A stretch of 64,000 nucleotides of DNA from Deltaproteobacteria bacterium. GTDB lineage: Bacteria > Myxococcota_A > UBA9042 > PHBI01 > JACKFB01. Below are positions 1-8,080 of this stretch, in pieces. The stretch spans positions 99,785-163,784 of the forward strand of contig JACKFB010000013.1 in assembly GCA_020632695.1 (NCBI GenBank). Direction: 5' to 3'. The notes under the pieces were generated by a model. It did not search any database. It had not been told where the DNA came from and saw only the letters and a list, made by a program, of their open reading frames with translations. Each line of letters starts with the position of its first letter. Position 1 is the first letter of the stretch. The translations under genes and the position numbers were made by a program.

Positions 1-1
1 G

Positions 2-433
2 GTGAAGATCTTGAACGTGGTGCCGCGCCTGACCTGGGTGGCGGTGAGTCCGGCTGCGGACGGCGTCGTCGAGATCACGCTGTGGGTCTCCGATCGCGAC
101 GGCGACCCGGTCGATGTCGACGGGCGGTGGACGGCCGAGCCGGCGAGCCCGGGCGACGCTGGTGAGCCGCTGGTGATGGCCGCCGGCGGTCACGGGCTGA
201 TCGGGCTGACCACCGACGACGGCATCTTCGACCCCAACGGCGAGGCCCACCTCGTGCGCTGGGACGTCAGCGCCGTGGACGCGACCGGGGACATCCGGCT
301 GCGCTTCGCCCCCGACGACCTGGAGGCGGGGCCGGGGACGCCCATGCGCACGCCCGCCTTCTCGCTCGGAGTCGGCCTGCCCGAGCCGGTGCCGCTCGAG
401 GTGGACCCGGACGCGGTGCCGCCCAACGCGTGA
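2..433 (+). CDS. Hypothetical beta-rich protein, possibly 5'-truncated
   Basis: Not recognised. The frame opens with a GTG two bases into the window, so the true start may lie outside. The 143 visible residues have the hydrophobic/polar alternation of an extracellular beta-sandwich (for example EITLWVSDRDGDPVDVDG near residue 25), with many Asp, Gly and Pro and no Cys or membrane segment. The C-terminus is a Pro/Glu/Asp-rich tail. It ends 16 bases before the convergent stop of the ParA-type gene. Third-position G/C bias supports real coding. A fragment of a longer surface protein is equally possible. Confidence 0.6.
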   Translation: MKILNVVPRLTWVAVSPAADGVVEITLWVSDRDGDPVDVDGRWTAEPASPGDAGEPLVMAAGGHGLIGLTTDDGIFDPNGEAHLVRWDVSAVDATGDIRLRFAPDDLEAGPGTPMRTPAFSLGVGLPEPVPLEVDPDAVPPNA

Positions 434-449
434 GCGGGCCGGGCCCGGG

Positions 450-1301
450 TCAGAGCCCCAGGCGCGGAGCGATCTCGTCGAGCAGCGCGCGGTAGGCGCG
501 GGCGCCGGTGCAGTGCTCGTCGTGGCGGAAGATGGGCCTGCCCTCGACCTGAGCCTGGGACAGCGTCGTGTTCACCGGCACCGAGGTCTGGAGCAGGTGC
601 CGGGCGTAGCGCGAGCGCAGCGAGCTCTCCACCGTCTCGTTCACCTTCTGGTTCCGCGCGTCGACGCGGGTGCGCAGGATTCCCAGCACGCCCGGAGCGT
701 GGCCCAGCGTCTCGTCCAGCGTCTCCAGCGTGTCGAAGATGTCGTCCACGCCCTCGAGCGCCAGCACGCTCATGTCGCAGGGCACCAGCGCCCAGTCGGC
801 CGCCATCAGCGCGTTGATGGTGAGGGAGCCGAGGTTGGGCGGGCAGTCGACGACGATGACGTCGAAGTGCGTGCGCGCCAGCTTCAGCGCCGAGCGCAGC
901 AGCAGCTCCTTGCCGATGCGGCCGGCCATGATGCCCTCGGTGGCGCCGAGCTCCTTGTCGGACGGTGTCACGTAGAGGCCGGGGATGGCGGTGGGCATGG
1001 CCAGCTCGAGCACGTCGCGTCGCTTGCCCAGCAGCACGCCCGAGAGGGTGTCGGTGGCGACGCCGCGCAGCTCGGCGTGCAGCGCCGAGCCGCAGTGCCC
1101 CTGGGAGTCCATGTCGACGAGCAGCACGCGGCGCTGGTGGCAGAGCGCGAGCCCCGCGGCCAGGTTGACGGCGCTGGTGGTCTTGCCGACGCCACCCTTG
1201 CGCGCACAGACGGCGATGATGCTGGCGTGGCGGTGGCCGGGCTGGAGGCGTTCCTCACCCATGACGAGGCGGCGGAGCGAGTCGGTCAGGAGGCTGGTCA
1301 T
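450..1301 (-). CDS. ParA/Soj-family ATPase (orphan)
   Basis: A 283-residue MinD/ParA-type P-loop ATPase that would use nucleotide-dependent dimerisation on the nucleoid or membrane to position a cargo. The deviant Walker A motif KGGVGKTTSA lies at residues 35-44, followed by LLVDMDSQGH and the Walker B-like segment VIVVDCPPNLG. The start is the ATG at 1301, preceded by GAGGAGA; the open frame runs further upstream without a ribosome site. A 26-residue extension precedes the ATPase fold. No ParB or parS site is visible and the gene is flanked by unrelated genes, so it is better read as an orphan positioning ATPase than as the chromosome-partition ParA. The cargo is unknown. Confidence 0.85.
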   Translation of the reverse strand: MTSLLTDSLRRLVMGEERLQPGHRHASIIAVCARKGGVGKTTSAVNLAAGLALCHQRRVLLVDMDSQGHCGSALHAELRGVATDTLSGVLLGKRRDVLELAMPTAIPGLYVTPSDKELGATEGIMAGRIGKELLLRSALKLARTHFDVIVVDCPPNLGSLTINALMAADWALVPCDMSVLALEGVDDIFDTLETLDETLGHAPGVLGILRTRVDARNQKVNETVESSLRSRYARHLLQTSVPVNTTLSQAQVEGRPIFRHDEHCTGARAYRALLDEIAPRLGL

Positions 1302-1332
1302 GGCGGGTCTCCTCGGCTTGGGACCTCCGCGC

Positions 1333-1360
1333 CCCGATCCGGTTCGGGGGCGGGATCGGG
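1333..1360. promoter_or_regulatory. Inverted repeat upstream of the ParA-type gene
   Basis: CCCGATCC (1333-1340) and GGATCGGG (1353-1360) form an 8-base inverted repeat about 30 bases upstream of the ATPase start, between two divergent genes. On the minus strand TTGACC overlaps its distal edge and could be a -35 box. It may be an operator or an RNA hairpin in the leader. No regulator is indicated. Confidence 0.25.
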
Positions 1361-1395
1361 TCAAGGTACCCGGAATGTGGCCGCCGACAAGTTCC

Positions 1396-1423
1396 TTGCT
1401 AGAAGGGATCCCCTTGCTATGCT
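1396..1423 (+). promoter_or_regulatory. Candidate sigma70-type promoter for the L,D-transpeptidase gene
   Basis: TTGCTA (1396-1401), a 16-base spacer and TATGCT (1418-1423) resemble housekeeping -35/-10 boxes. They lie about 45 bases upstream of the ATG at 1469 in a locally AT-richer patch. Confidence 0.4.
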
Positions 1424-1468
1424 GCGCCCGCCGGAGCCGGACGCCGCTCCGGCCAACGGTGGTTGACG

Positions 1469-3502
1469 ATGAGACGACGCTCGAGCCTGCTGATCCTGTG
1501 CGCGGCGGCATACACCGCGGCGTGCGGGGACGATACACCGCCCCCCGCGGTGAGCGCGTCGCGGGTCGAGAGCCCGGCGAACCCCTCGGCCGCGGCCGAG
1601 GCGACCCCGGACGCGCCGGCAGCGGCGGAGGCCGTGGAGGCACCGGCGGCGGTCTCGCGCGGGGCGCTGGCGCGGCGGCTGCGCGGGCTCAACGAGCGCT
1701 GGACCCAACGCGAGCGCGCGCTGCTCGAGGCCTACAAGAGCGACTTCCAGAAGGCCCTGGACAACGAGGTCTGGTTCAAGAAGCTGCGCGGTCGCCTGTA
1801 CGAAGCCCGCGGCTACGCGCTGCTCTTCAGCGACGGCGAGACCGTGCGCCCGCAGGCCACCGCCCTGCTGGAGGCCCTGGACGGCTTGGAGAGCCAGGGC
1901 CTGGACCCGGAGCCCTATCGGCGTGAGGCGCTGCGCGAGTCGGTGGCCGCGGTGGACCGGGCGCGCGCCGCCTATGACGCGGTGGTGGCCGCCCCGCTCG
2001 ACGCGCGCGACACGGCGCTTTGGGACGTGGCCGAGCGCACCCGCAAGTCGATGGCGGCCGACGTGCGGGTCATCGAGGCGGCCCTGGCCAGCACCGAGCT
2101 GAGCGACGAGGACCTGCCGCGGGTGGTGGACGCGGAGGCCCGGCTCGACCGCATCTTCGAGGCCCGGGAGGCGCTCAACGGCAGCCTGCGGGACCTGGAC
2201 ATCGCGCTGCTGGGACGCTGGTTCCGCTACGCCTACGACATGCGCTTCGCGCGGCGGGTCCACCCCTTCTCGGCCGACAAGGACGACGCGGCGGGGGTCA
2301 CGCGGACCGCGGACGCGCTCTACGAGCTGACGGCGGCAGTGGACTTCGACCACCTCGACGAGGCGCTGGCAGCGCTGGTGCCGCAGCATCCCGACTACCC
2401 CAAGCTGGTCGCCGGGCTGGCCTTCTACCGTGGCCTGGCCGAGGCGGGCGACCAGCCCGAGCTCGGCTCGCGGGCGGACCGGCTCCGCAAGGGCTCCAAG
2501 GGGCCGCTGGTGGAGGCGCTGCAGAAGCGGCTGGTCCAGGAGGGCTACCTGGAGGGCGAGCCCGACGGGCACTACGGCGACGCCCTGGTGGAGGCGGTGC
2601 GCTTCTACCAGGAGACCCACCAGCTCAAGGAGACCGGGGCGATGGACGACGGCACGCGTCGTTCGATGGACAAGCCCTACGCCGAGCGCGCGGCCCAGGT
2701 CGTGCTGGCGCTGCAGCGCTTTCGCGAGAGCGACCTGCACCAGGGGCCCATCCGCTTCGGCGAGTCCGAGCTGCAGGCCCGCATCAACATCCCCGGCTTC
2801 GAGGCGGTCTTCTTCCGCAACGGCGAGCCCGTGCGGCGCCATCAGGTGGTCGTCGGCAACAACGCCATCGAGACCGACGAGGCGACGGGCCTGCGCGGCT
2901 ACTTCAACCGCACGCGCATGTTCTCCGCCGAGATGCAGACCGTCGTGCTGAACCCGACCTGGAAGGTGCCGCCGCGCATCAAGGAGCAGGAGCTCGACCG
3001 CGAGCTGCTGGAGCAGCCGGACTTCTACGAGCGCCACAACTACAAGGTCACCGTGCTGCCGAACGGCACCGAGGAGGTGGTGCAGCTCCCCGGCCCCGAC
3101 AACGCGCTGGGCCTGGTGAAGTTCCTCTTCCCCAACGACTTCTCCATCTACATGCACGACACGCCGAAGAAGCACCTGTTCGGACGCGAGCTGCGCGCGT
3201 TCAGCCACGGCTGCATGCGCACCAAGGACGCGCTGGACCTGGCGCGCTGGCTGTTGTGCGACGTGCAGGGTCTCGAGCCGGCGCGCTTCGACCGCATCCT
3301 GGAGAGCCGCGAGGAGTACGGCATCGCCCTGACCAAGAAGGTGGCCATCACCATCGACTACTCGACGGTCGGCGTGCACTCCTCCGGAAAGCTGATGTTC
3401 TACGCCGACATCTACCGCTTCGACCGGGACCTGGAGGCGGGCAAGACGCCCTATCCGCCGGCGCCGGTGGCCAACCTCGAGCAGGCGGTCATCCTGCCAT
3501 GA
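1469..3502 (+). CDS. YcbB-like L,D-transpeptidase lipoprotein
   Basis: A 677-residue cell-wall enzyme expected to form 3-3 cross-links in peptidoglycan or anchor proteins to it, using an active-site Cys. The N-terminus is a lipoprotein signal ending TAAC with Cys at residue 19, followed by a Pro/Ala/Glu linker. A helical region fills the middle, and a peptidoglycan-binding type 1 domain lies near residues 343-404 (VEALQKRL, GHYGDALVEAVRFYQ). The YkuD catalytic signature SHGCMR places the Cys at about residue 582. The size and order (helical region, PG-binding, catalytic) match the YcbB/LdtD group rather than short YkuD enzymes. ATG 1469 is preferred over the in-frame TTG at 1463. The stop overlaps the next gene by four bases (ATGA). 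Confidence 0.88.
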   Translation: MRRRSSLLILCAAAYTAACGDDTPPPAVSASRVESPANPSAAAEATPDAPAAAEAVEAPAAVSRGALARRLRGLNERWTQRERALLEAYKSDFQKALDNEVWFKKLRGRLYEARGYALLFSDGETVRPQATALLEALDGLESQGLDPEPYRREALRESVAAVDRARAAYDAVVAAPLDARDTALWDVAERTRKSMAADVRVIEAALASTELSDEDLPRVVDAEARLDRIFEAREALNGSLRDLDIALLGRWFRYAYDMRFARRVHPFSADKDDAAGVTRTADALYELTAAVDFDHLDEALAALVPQHPDYPKLVAGLAFYRGLAEAGDQPELGSRADRLRKGSKGPLVEALQKRLVQEGYLEGEPDGHYGDALVEAVRFYQETHQLKETGAMDDGTRRSMDKPYAERAAQVVLALQRFRESDLHQGPIRFGESELQARINIPGFEAVFFRNGEPVRRHQVVVGNNAIETDEATGLRGYFNRTRMFSAEMQTVVLNPTWKVPPRIKEQELDRELLEQPDFYERHNYKVTVLPNGTEEVVQLPGPDNALGLVKFLFPNDFSIYMHDTPKKHLFGRELRAFSHGCMRTKDALDLARWLLCDVQGLEPARFDRILESREEYGIALTKKVAITIDYSTVGVHSSGKLMFYADIYRFDRDLEAGKTPYPPAPVANLEQAVILP

Positions 3503-3723
3503 GCGAGGACGCGGCGGACGGCGGCGAGGTCGATGTCGCGTCGGCCCTGGCTGCCCTGGACGCCAGCGCCCTGGCCGGCGTCGAGCTCATCATCAACGCC
3601 GACGGTAGCGTGACCTTCGTCGACTTCCCGCCGGAGTTCCTCGAGGTGGCCTTCGCGCTCAACCCCGACGACCCGCTGGTGTGCGAGCGCAAGGACCTGC
3701 TGGCGGACGCCCAGGAGCCCTGA
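3499..3723 (+). CDS. Small acidic protein translationally coupled to the L,D-transpeptidase
   Basis: A 74-residue acidic protein starting inside the stop codon of the transpeptidase gene (ATGA overlap), which implies coupled translation. It has an Ala/Asp-rich first half and a second half IINADGSVTFVDFPPEFLEVA followed by a single Cys near residue 62. It lacks a signal peptide or membrane segment, so it is probably cytoplasmic. I do not recognise a family. The context suggests a partner or assembly factor for the transpeptidase, which is inference only. Confidence 0.7.
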   Translation: MSEDAADGGEVDVASALAALDASALAGVELIINADGSVTFVDFPPEFLEVAFALNPDDPLVCERKDLLADAQEP

Positions 3724-3744
3724 GAGGCTCCAGGACCACCGTCG

Positions 3745-3770
3745 GGCCGGCCTGGACCGCCCGGCCGGCC
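3745..3770. terminator. GC-rich stem-loop between convergent genes
   Basis: GGCCGGCC at 3745-3752 and again at 3763-3770 (self-complementary) gives an 8-bp stem with a 10-base loop. It lies just after the 74-residue gene and faces a convergent gene. No T-tract follows, so factor-independent termination is uncertain. Confidence 0.3.
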
Positions 3771-3887
3771 AGCTCCGCGCCCAGCCGCCCGCGACATACA
3801 GGCCGGCGTATCTCGGCGACCGCTCGACGGATCCGCGCCGCCGCTGCCGCCGACCCGACCTGACCCGTGCTCTCGCCGACCCCTGGC

Positions 3888-5102
3888 TCAGCCCTGCGGC
3901 GCGCTCGCGGAGGCCTCAGCCTCGGCGCGCTCGGAGCTGCGTCCCAGAAGCTCACCGAACTCCGCCAGGCCGCCGATGTCGTGGATGTCGCGCGCGAAGA
4001 GCGGCACCGGCCAGAGCTGGTCCCCGGCGTCGCCCAGGCGCTCCCGGGCCGCGGCGATGCGGCGGGCGTCCATCTCGGCCAGCACGTCGTAGCGGGCGTT
4101 GGCCTCGGCGACCCGGCGGGCCACCCGCGAGATGCGGGACCGGTCGCGCAGCCCCAGGGCAGGCGCCGACTCGGCCACCTTCAGGAAGCGGTCGACCAGC
4201 TCGTCGTGGGCGCCGGTGGCGATGTCTCCGGTGCGCACCCGGTTGACCACCAGCGCGCCGAAGGGCATGCCGTCCTCGCGCAGCCTGTCGTAGAAGGCCA
4301 GCCCCTCGTCGAGCGCGACCTGGTCGGTGGATGTCACGATGGCGAAGGCCAGGTCCGGCGAGCTGAAGAGCCCGCGCACGCGAGATGCCCGCTTCCGAAA
4401 GCCCTCGAACATCTCCTGGAAGGACTCGATGAACTCGAGGAGGCTCAGGAAGGCCTCGGCGCCCACGAAGCGATTCATCACGTTGAGGATGCGCGAGTTG
4501 AGCTTCATGAAGCCCATGCCGAAGCGCCCCGCCGTTCGCACCCCGGCCAGCAGCACGCGCAGCGAGCCCGACTCCAGGAAACCCTCGAGGCGGTCGGGCG
4601 CGCTGAGGAACTCGACGGCGTTCACCATGGGCGGCGTGTCCAGGACGATGAGGTCGTAGTCCCGCTCCTCGCGCACCTCGTACAGCTTCTCCATCGCCAT
4701 GTACTCCTGGCTGCCGGCCAGGGCGGTGGAGGCCTGCTGGTAGAAGCGGTTGCCCAGGATGCGGTCGCGCGCCTCCGGGCTCTGGGCGTGCCGCTCGATG
4801 AGGCTGTCGAAGGTGCTCTTGACGTCCAGCATCATGGCAAAGAGCGCGCCGCTGGTCAGCGGGACGCCCGCCTCGACGAAGAGCGCGGGGTCGACGCGCA
4901 CCTCCTCGTTGCCGAGCCCCTCGAGCCCCAGCGCGTTGGCCAGGCGCCGCGCCGGATCGATGGTGAGGACGAGCACCTTCTTGCCCATGCGGGCGCCCTG
5001 GACGGCCAGGGCCGCCGCGCTCGTGGTCTTCCCCACGCCACCGGGCCCGACGACGACGAGGGTGCTCTTCGCTTCGAGCAGGCGTTCGAGCTGCGTCGTC
5101 AT
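3888..5102 (-). CDS. ArsA/GET3-like P-loop ATPase, single domain
   Basis: A 404-residue member of the ArsA/GET3 (anion-transporting ATPase) family. The Walker A GPGGVGKTTSAAALA sits near residues 19-33; VLTIDPARRLANALG is the Switch I/A-loop signature and LIVLDTPP the Walker B/Switch II. It has one ATPase unit, not the fused pair of enterobacterial ArsA. No ArsB, ArsD or other arsenic gene is nearby, so arsenite transport should not be assumed; myxobacteria carry such ATPases with unknown cargo. The ATG at 5102 begins the conserved fold; a GTG 33 bases upstream (5135) is an alternative. A likely client is a tail-anchored or envelope protein, by analogy with GET3 only. Confidence 0.82.
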   Translation of the reverse strand: MTTQLERLLEAKSTLVVVGPGGVGKTTSAAALAVQGARMGKKVLVLTIDPARRLANALGLEGLGNEEVRVDPALFVEAGVPLTSGALFAMMLDVKSTFDSLIERHAQSPEARDRILGNRFYQQASTALAGSQEYMAMEKLYEVREERDYDLIVLDTPPMVNAVEFLSAPDRLEGFLESGSLRVLLAGVRTAGRFGMGFMKLNSRILNVMNRFVGAEAFLSLLEFIESFQEMFEGFRKRASRVRGLFSSPDLAFAIVTSTDQVALDEGLAFYDRLREDGMPFGALVVNRVRTGDIATGAHDELVDRFLKVAESAPALGLRDRSRISRVARRVAEANARYDVLAEMDARRIAAARERLGDAGDQLWPVPLFARDIHDIGGLAEFGELLGRSSERAEAEASASAPQG

Positions 5103-5159
5103 CGGTCTGTGCGCCTTCCCCTGCAGGATCGGCACCGTAAGCAGCGCTCGGCTCGCGCG

Positions 5160-5942
5160 TCAACCAGCGCTTCGACCCAGGCGCGGATAGCCCTCGAAGT
5201 GGACCCGCATCAGGGTGAGGCCCTGCGCCGGGGCGGTGGGGCCGGCCTGGGTGCGATCGCCGTGGCGGAGCAGCTCCGAGACGTGGTCCGGGGTGAGGCG
5301 GCCGCGGCCCACGTCGAGCACGGTGCCCGCCATGATGCGCACCATGTTGCGCAGGAACGCGTTGCCGGTGATGTCGAAGGCCACCAGCGGCGCGTCCTCG
5401 ATGGGCGTGATCGTGGCGGCGTACATGCGGCGGACGCGCGTGCGCGAGTCGCACTGGGACGAGCGGAAGGCCGAGAAGTCGTGGTCCCCCAGATACCGGC
5501 TCGCGGCGTCGGCCATGGCGTCCAGGTCCAGGCGGTCGCGCTTGACCCACGCGGCGTAGCGCGTCCAGAGCGGGCGGCGCGCCTCGCCCACCTGGAAGAG
5601 GTACCGATAGGTCTTGGCCACCGCGGCGCTGCGTGTTCGGAAGCCCGGCTCGGCCTCCACGGCGTCGACGATGGCCAGGTCGTCGGCCAGGCGCGCGTTG
5701 AGCCCGCGGCGGAAGCCGTGCAGCGGGATGTCGCGGTCGGTGTCGAAGCAGACGGGCAGCGCGCGGGCGTGCACGCCGGAGTCGGTGCGCGAGGCGCCGT
5801 GGAGGACGACCCGGTGGGCGACCATCGACTCGACCGCTCGGGTGAGCTCACCCTGCACGGTCCGGTGCTCGGCCTGCATCTGCCAGCCGGCGAAGTCCGT
5901 GCCGTCGTACTGGACGTAGAGGAGGAGCGTTCTGCTGGTCAA
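5160..5942 (-). CDS. truA: tRNA pseudouridine synthase A
   Basis: Converts uridines 38-40 in the tRNA anticodon stem to pseudouridine. The 260-residue protein has the family opening YVQYDGTDFAGWQ and the catalytic motif GASRTDSGVHA, with the nucleophile Asp at residue 54. ITGNAFLRNMVR and VLDVGRGRL in the C-terminal half are typical of TruA. No ATG or GTG is available near the start. The best start is the TTG at 5942, overlapping the stop of the upstream beta-barrel gene (TTTTGA), so translation is probably coupled to it. It ends a minus-strand run beginning at 7902. Confidence 0.93.
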   Translation of the reverse strand: MTSRTLLLYVQYDGTDFAGWQMQAEHRTVQGELTRAVESMVAHRVVLHGASRTDSGVHARALPVCFDTDRDIPLHGFRRGLNARLADDLAIVDAVEAEPGFRTRSAAVAKTYRYLFQVGEARRPLWTRYAAWVKRDRLDLDAMADAASRYLGDHDFSAFRSSQCDSRTRVRRMYAATITPIEDAPLVAFDITGNAFLRNMVRIMAGTVLDVGRGRLTPDHVSELLRHGDRTQAGPTAPAQGLTLMRVHFEGYPRLGRSAG

Positions 5943-6658
5943 AACTCGAACATGAGGCCGAACGACACGGTGCGGTCGGAGAGCTCGAAGCTGTCTCCCG
6001 AGCCGAAGTCGTTGAGCCCGTTGAAGCTGACCTCGGCGAAGAGGTAGCTGTTGTTGACGCCCACCTCCTCGTCGAACTCGCGAGCGACGCTGGAGTCGAT
6101 CCAGTCGAGGAGGAACTGCAGCCCCACCGCCGCGTGCCAGCCCCAGGTGCCGCCCCGGCCCGTGTGGCCATTGCCGTCCGACCCGTAGGCGCTGGCGATC
6201 TCGCCGCGCCCGTTGAGCACCCACCACAGCGCGTAGGTGAGGCCGCCGCGCGCGTAGGGGACCAGCGGCACGCCCCACTGAAGCGCCGCGTAGTCGAAGC
6301 GGTAGGTGAGGTCGGCCTGGAGCGGCATCATCCGCAGCTTCGTCTTGTCGGTGGTGGCGACGCCGGCGTCATCGACCGCGTGGCCCTTCACCGTGCCGAA
6401 GCGGACGCCGCCGCCCAGGGCCAGCGAGCCGAACTTCTGGAAGAGCTGGTAGTCCAGGTGGAAGCCGAACAGGATCATGCTGCTGCTGCCGAAGTTGTCC
6501 CGGTACGGCGTGGCGCTGACGAACTGGTCGTCGATGCCCGGCTTGTAGGGGCCCACGTGCAGCTCGAGCATCATGTGGCGGGGGCTGTCCTCGGCGCGGG
6601 CGGGGGCCGCCAGCAGCGTCAGCAGGCCGATGGCGCAGATGTAGCCTGGCTTGCTCAT
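5939..6658 (-). CDS. Myxobacterial-type outer-membrane beta-barrel protein
   Basis: A 239-residue secreted protein with a signal peptide (residues 1-22, LLTLLAAPARA) and alternating beta-strands ending in FGLMFEF, an outer-membrane insertion signal with terminal Phe. The opening after the signal (LELHVGPYKPGIDD) and overall layout recall the MXAN_2562-type barrels of Myxococcus; I recognise this by memory, not by search. The ATG at 6658 overlaps the stop of the upstream CFI-box gene (ATGA), and its own stop overlaps truA. The close coupling to the CFI-box protein suggests the two act together at the envelope. Confidence 0.8.
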   Translation of the reverse strand: MSKPGYICAIGLLTLLAAPARAEDSPRHMMLELHVGPYKPGIDDQFVSATPYRDNFGSSSMILFGFHLDYQLFQKFGSLALGGGVRFGTVKGHAVDDAGVATTDKTKLRMMPLQADLTYRFDYAALQWGVPLVPYARGGLTYALWWVLNGRGEIASAYGSDGNGHTGRGGTWGWHAAVGLQFLLDWIDSSVAREFDEEVGVNNSYLFAEVSFNGLNDFGSGDSFELSDRTVSFGLMFEF

Positions 6659-7902
6659 CGTCGGGCCTCCAGCGGCAGGGCGGTGAGCGTGCGCTCGAGG
6701 ATGCGACGGCGGGTCCACACCAGCCCGGCGGCCGCCATGAGCATCAGGGCGAAGCCGCCCAGCACGCCGAAGCGGGTGGTCAGGAAGGCCACCCAGACCA
6801 GGGGCACCAGAGCGACGCGGACGGCGGCGCGCGCGACCGGCCGGTCGGCGATCCAGAACGCGGCGAAGCGGCCCCAGCGGTAGTACTGGCGGACGAAGGC
6901 GCGCCCGGGGACGCTGCGCAGCAGCACCTGGTCGCGGAAGGCGCGCAGCAGGTCGAGCTGGCCGCTCATCGGCGAGCCGTAGGCGGCGGTGGCGACGAAG
7001 CAGTACCCGCCCTGCTCGGTGCCTCCCACCTGCTGGTACCGCTCCCAGAAGTCCGTCGCGGACTTGGGCGCCTGCACCAGCTCGCCGGAGAGCACGCTGC
7101 GGTTGTCGGCGTCATCGAGCGAGGCTACGCGCACGTGGTAGCTGACGTCGTTCTGCAGCGTGTCGTCCTCGATGCTGTAGGTCTTGGCGGTGATGTCCTT
7201 CTTCGTGACCACGTCGGCGCCGGGGTCGTCGGCGATCGCGGTCGTGCTGTAGTAGACGTTGTAGGTCAGCCCATCCTCGTCGTTGGCGCTGTCGGTCCAG
7301 CGGACGACCAGCCGCCGATCCGCTGCCTCCACCTCGTCGAGCACCGGCGCGGCAGGCCGCTCCAGATCGACGATGAAGTCGATCCGCTGGGTCTGCACGG
7401 TGCTGGAGGTGCCCGACGGCTCGGCCACGACGTACACGTGGGCCTCCGAGTTGGTGCCGGCCGTGCAGTCCCCGCCGGTCAGCTTCGTCAGGTCGACCTC
7501 GAAGCTGAAGTTGGTCACCAGGGACTCGTCCTCGACCAGGACGGTGCACTGCTCGGTGTCGTAGCCCTCGAAGTTGGCGTGGTCGTTGGGGCAGGTCTTC
7601 CCGGGCTTCGCGAAGGCCACCCCGTAGGCGAAGTCGCTGCCCAGGTTCGACACCGTCACGTTGAAGGTCGCCTTGTGGCCTTGGTAGGCTTGGCAGTCCT
7701 CGATGTTGATGAAGTGGTCGGCGGCGTCGGCGGTCTTGCCGAAGCGGGTCGCCAGCGTGAAGTCGCTGCCGACCTCCTCGATGCTGCGCAAGCTGAACCC
7801 GGTGATGTCGGCGCGCGCGTGGCCGGGCCACGCACCGGCCGCGGCCAGCGCCAGGATGGCGGAGAGCAGCGCTCGCCGCGGCGGGAAATGGGTCGTCGTC
7901 AT
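6655..7902 (-). CDS. Surface protein with fibronectin-like domain and CFI-box C-terminus
   Basis: A 415-residue exported protein. The signal peptide is LLSAILALAAAGAWPGHARA. A Cys-containing beta domain (conserved pairs near residues 65-140) is followed by a fibronectin type III-like stretch (RPAAPVLDEVEAADRRLVVRW to YHVRVAS). The C-terminal motif YCFVATAAYG followed by LLRAFRDQVL is the CFI-box known in many sorted or membrane-anchored proteins. Two hydrophobic segments and an Arg-rich tail (TRRRILERT) end the protein, like an anchor. ATG 7902 has GGTGAG upstream; an open frame continues upstream to 8058 without a convincing ribosome site. On the minus strand TTGACA at 8066-8061 might be the -35 of this operon. 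Confidence 0.8.
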   Translation of the reverse strand: MTTTHFPPRRALLSAILALAAAGAWPGHARADITGFSLRSIEEVGSDFTLATRFGKTADAADHFINIEDCQAYQGHKATFNVTVSNLGSDFAYGVAFAKPGKTCPNDHANFEGYDTEQCTVLVEDESLVTNFSFEVDLTKLTGGDCTAGTNSEAHVYVVAEPSGTSSTVQTQRIDFIVDLERPAAPVLDEVEAADRRLVVRWTDSANDEDGLTYNVYYSTTAIADDPGADVVTKKDITAKTYSIEDDTLQNDVSYHVRVASLDDADNRSVLSGELVQAPKSATDFWERYQQVGGTEQGGYCFVATAAYGSPMSGQLDLLRAFRDQVLLRSVPGRAFVRQYYRWGRFAAFWIADRPVARAAVRVALVPLVWVAFLTTRFGVLGGFALMLMAAAGLVWTRRRILERTLTALPLEARR

Positions 7903-8080
7903 GCCGTGCTCACCGTCTTCCAGGGCCCGATCCATCCTGCGCTGCAATCGATGTGCCATCCAGAAACACCCCTCAATCCAGGGGGAAGCGCATCCGCGGG
8001 GACGGCCGGGGCCGTCGCGAGTGCCGGGTTGGCGCTGAAGGGAGCATCCCTCCGACATTCTGTCAAAAGCCGCAACGCTG

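Noticed and set aside
3888..5102. ArsA as an arsenite pump ATPase
   Set aside because: It has one ATPase domain and no arsB, arsD, arsC or arsR gene nearby.
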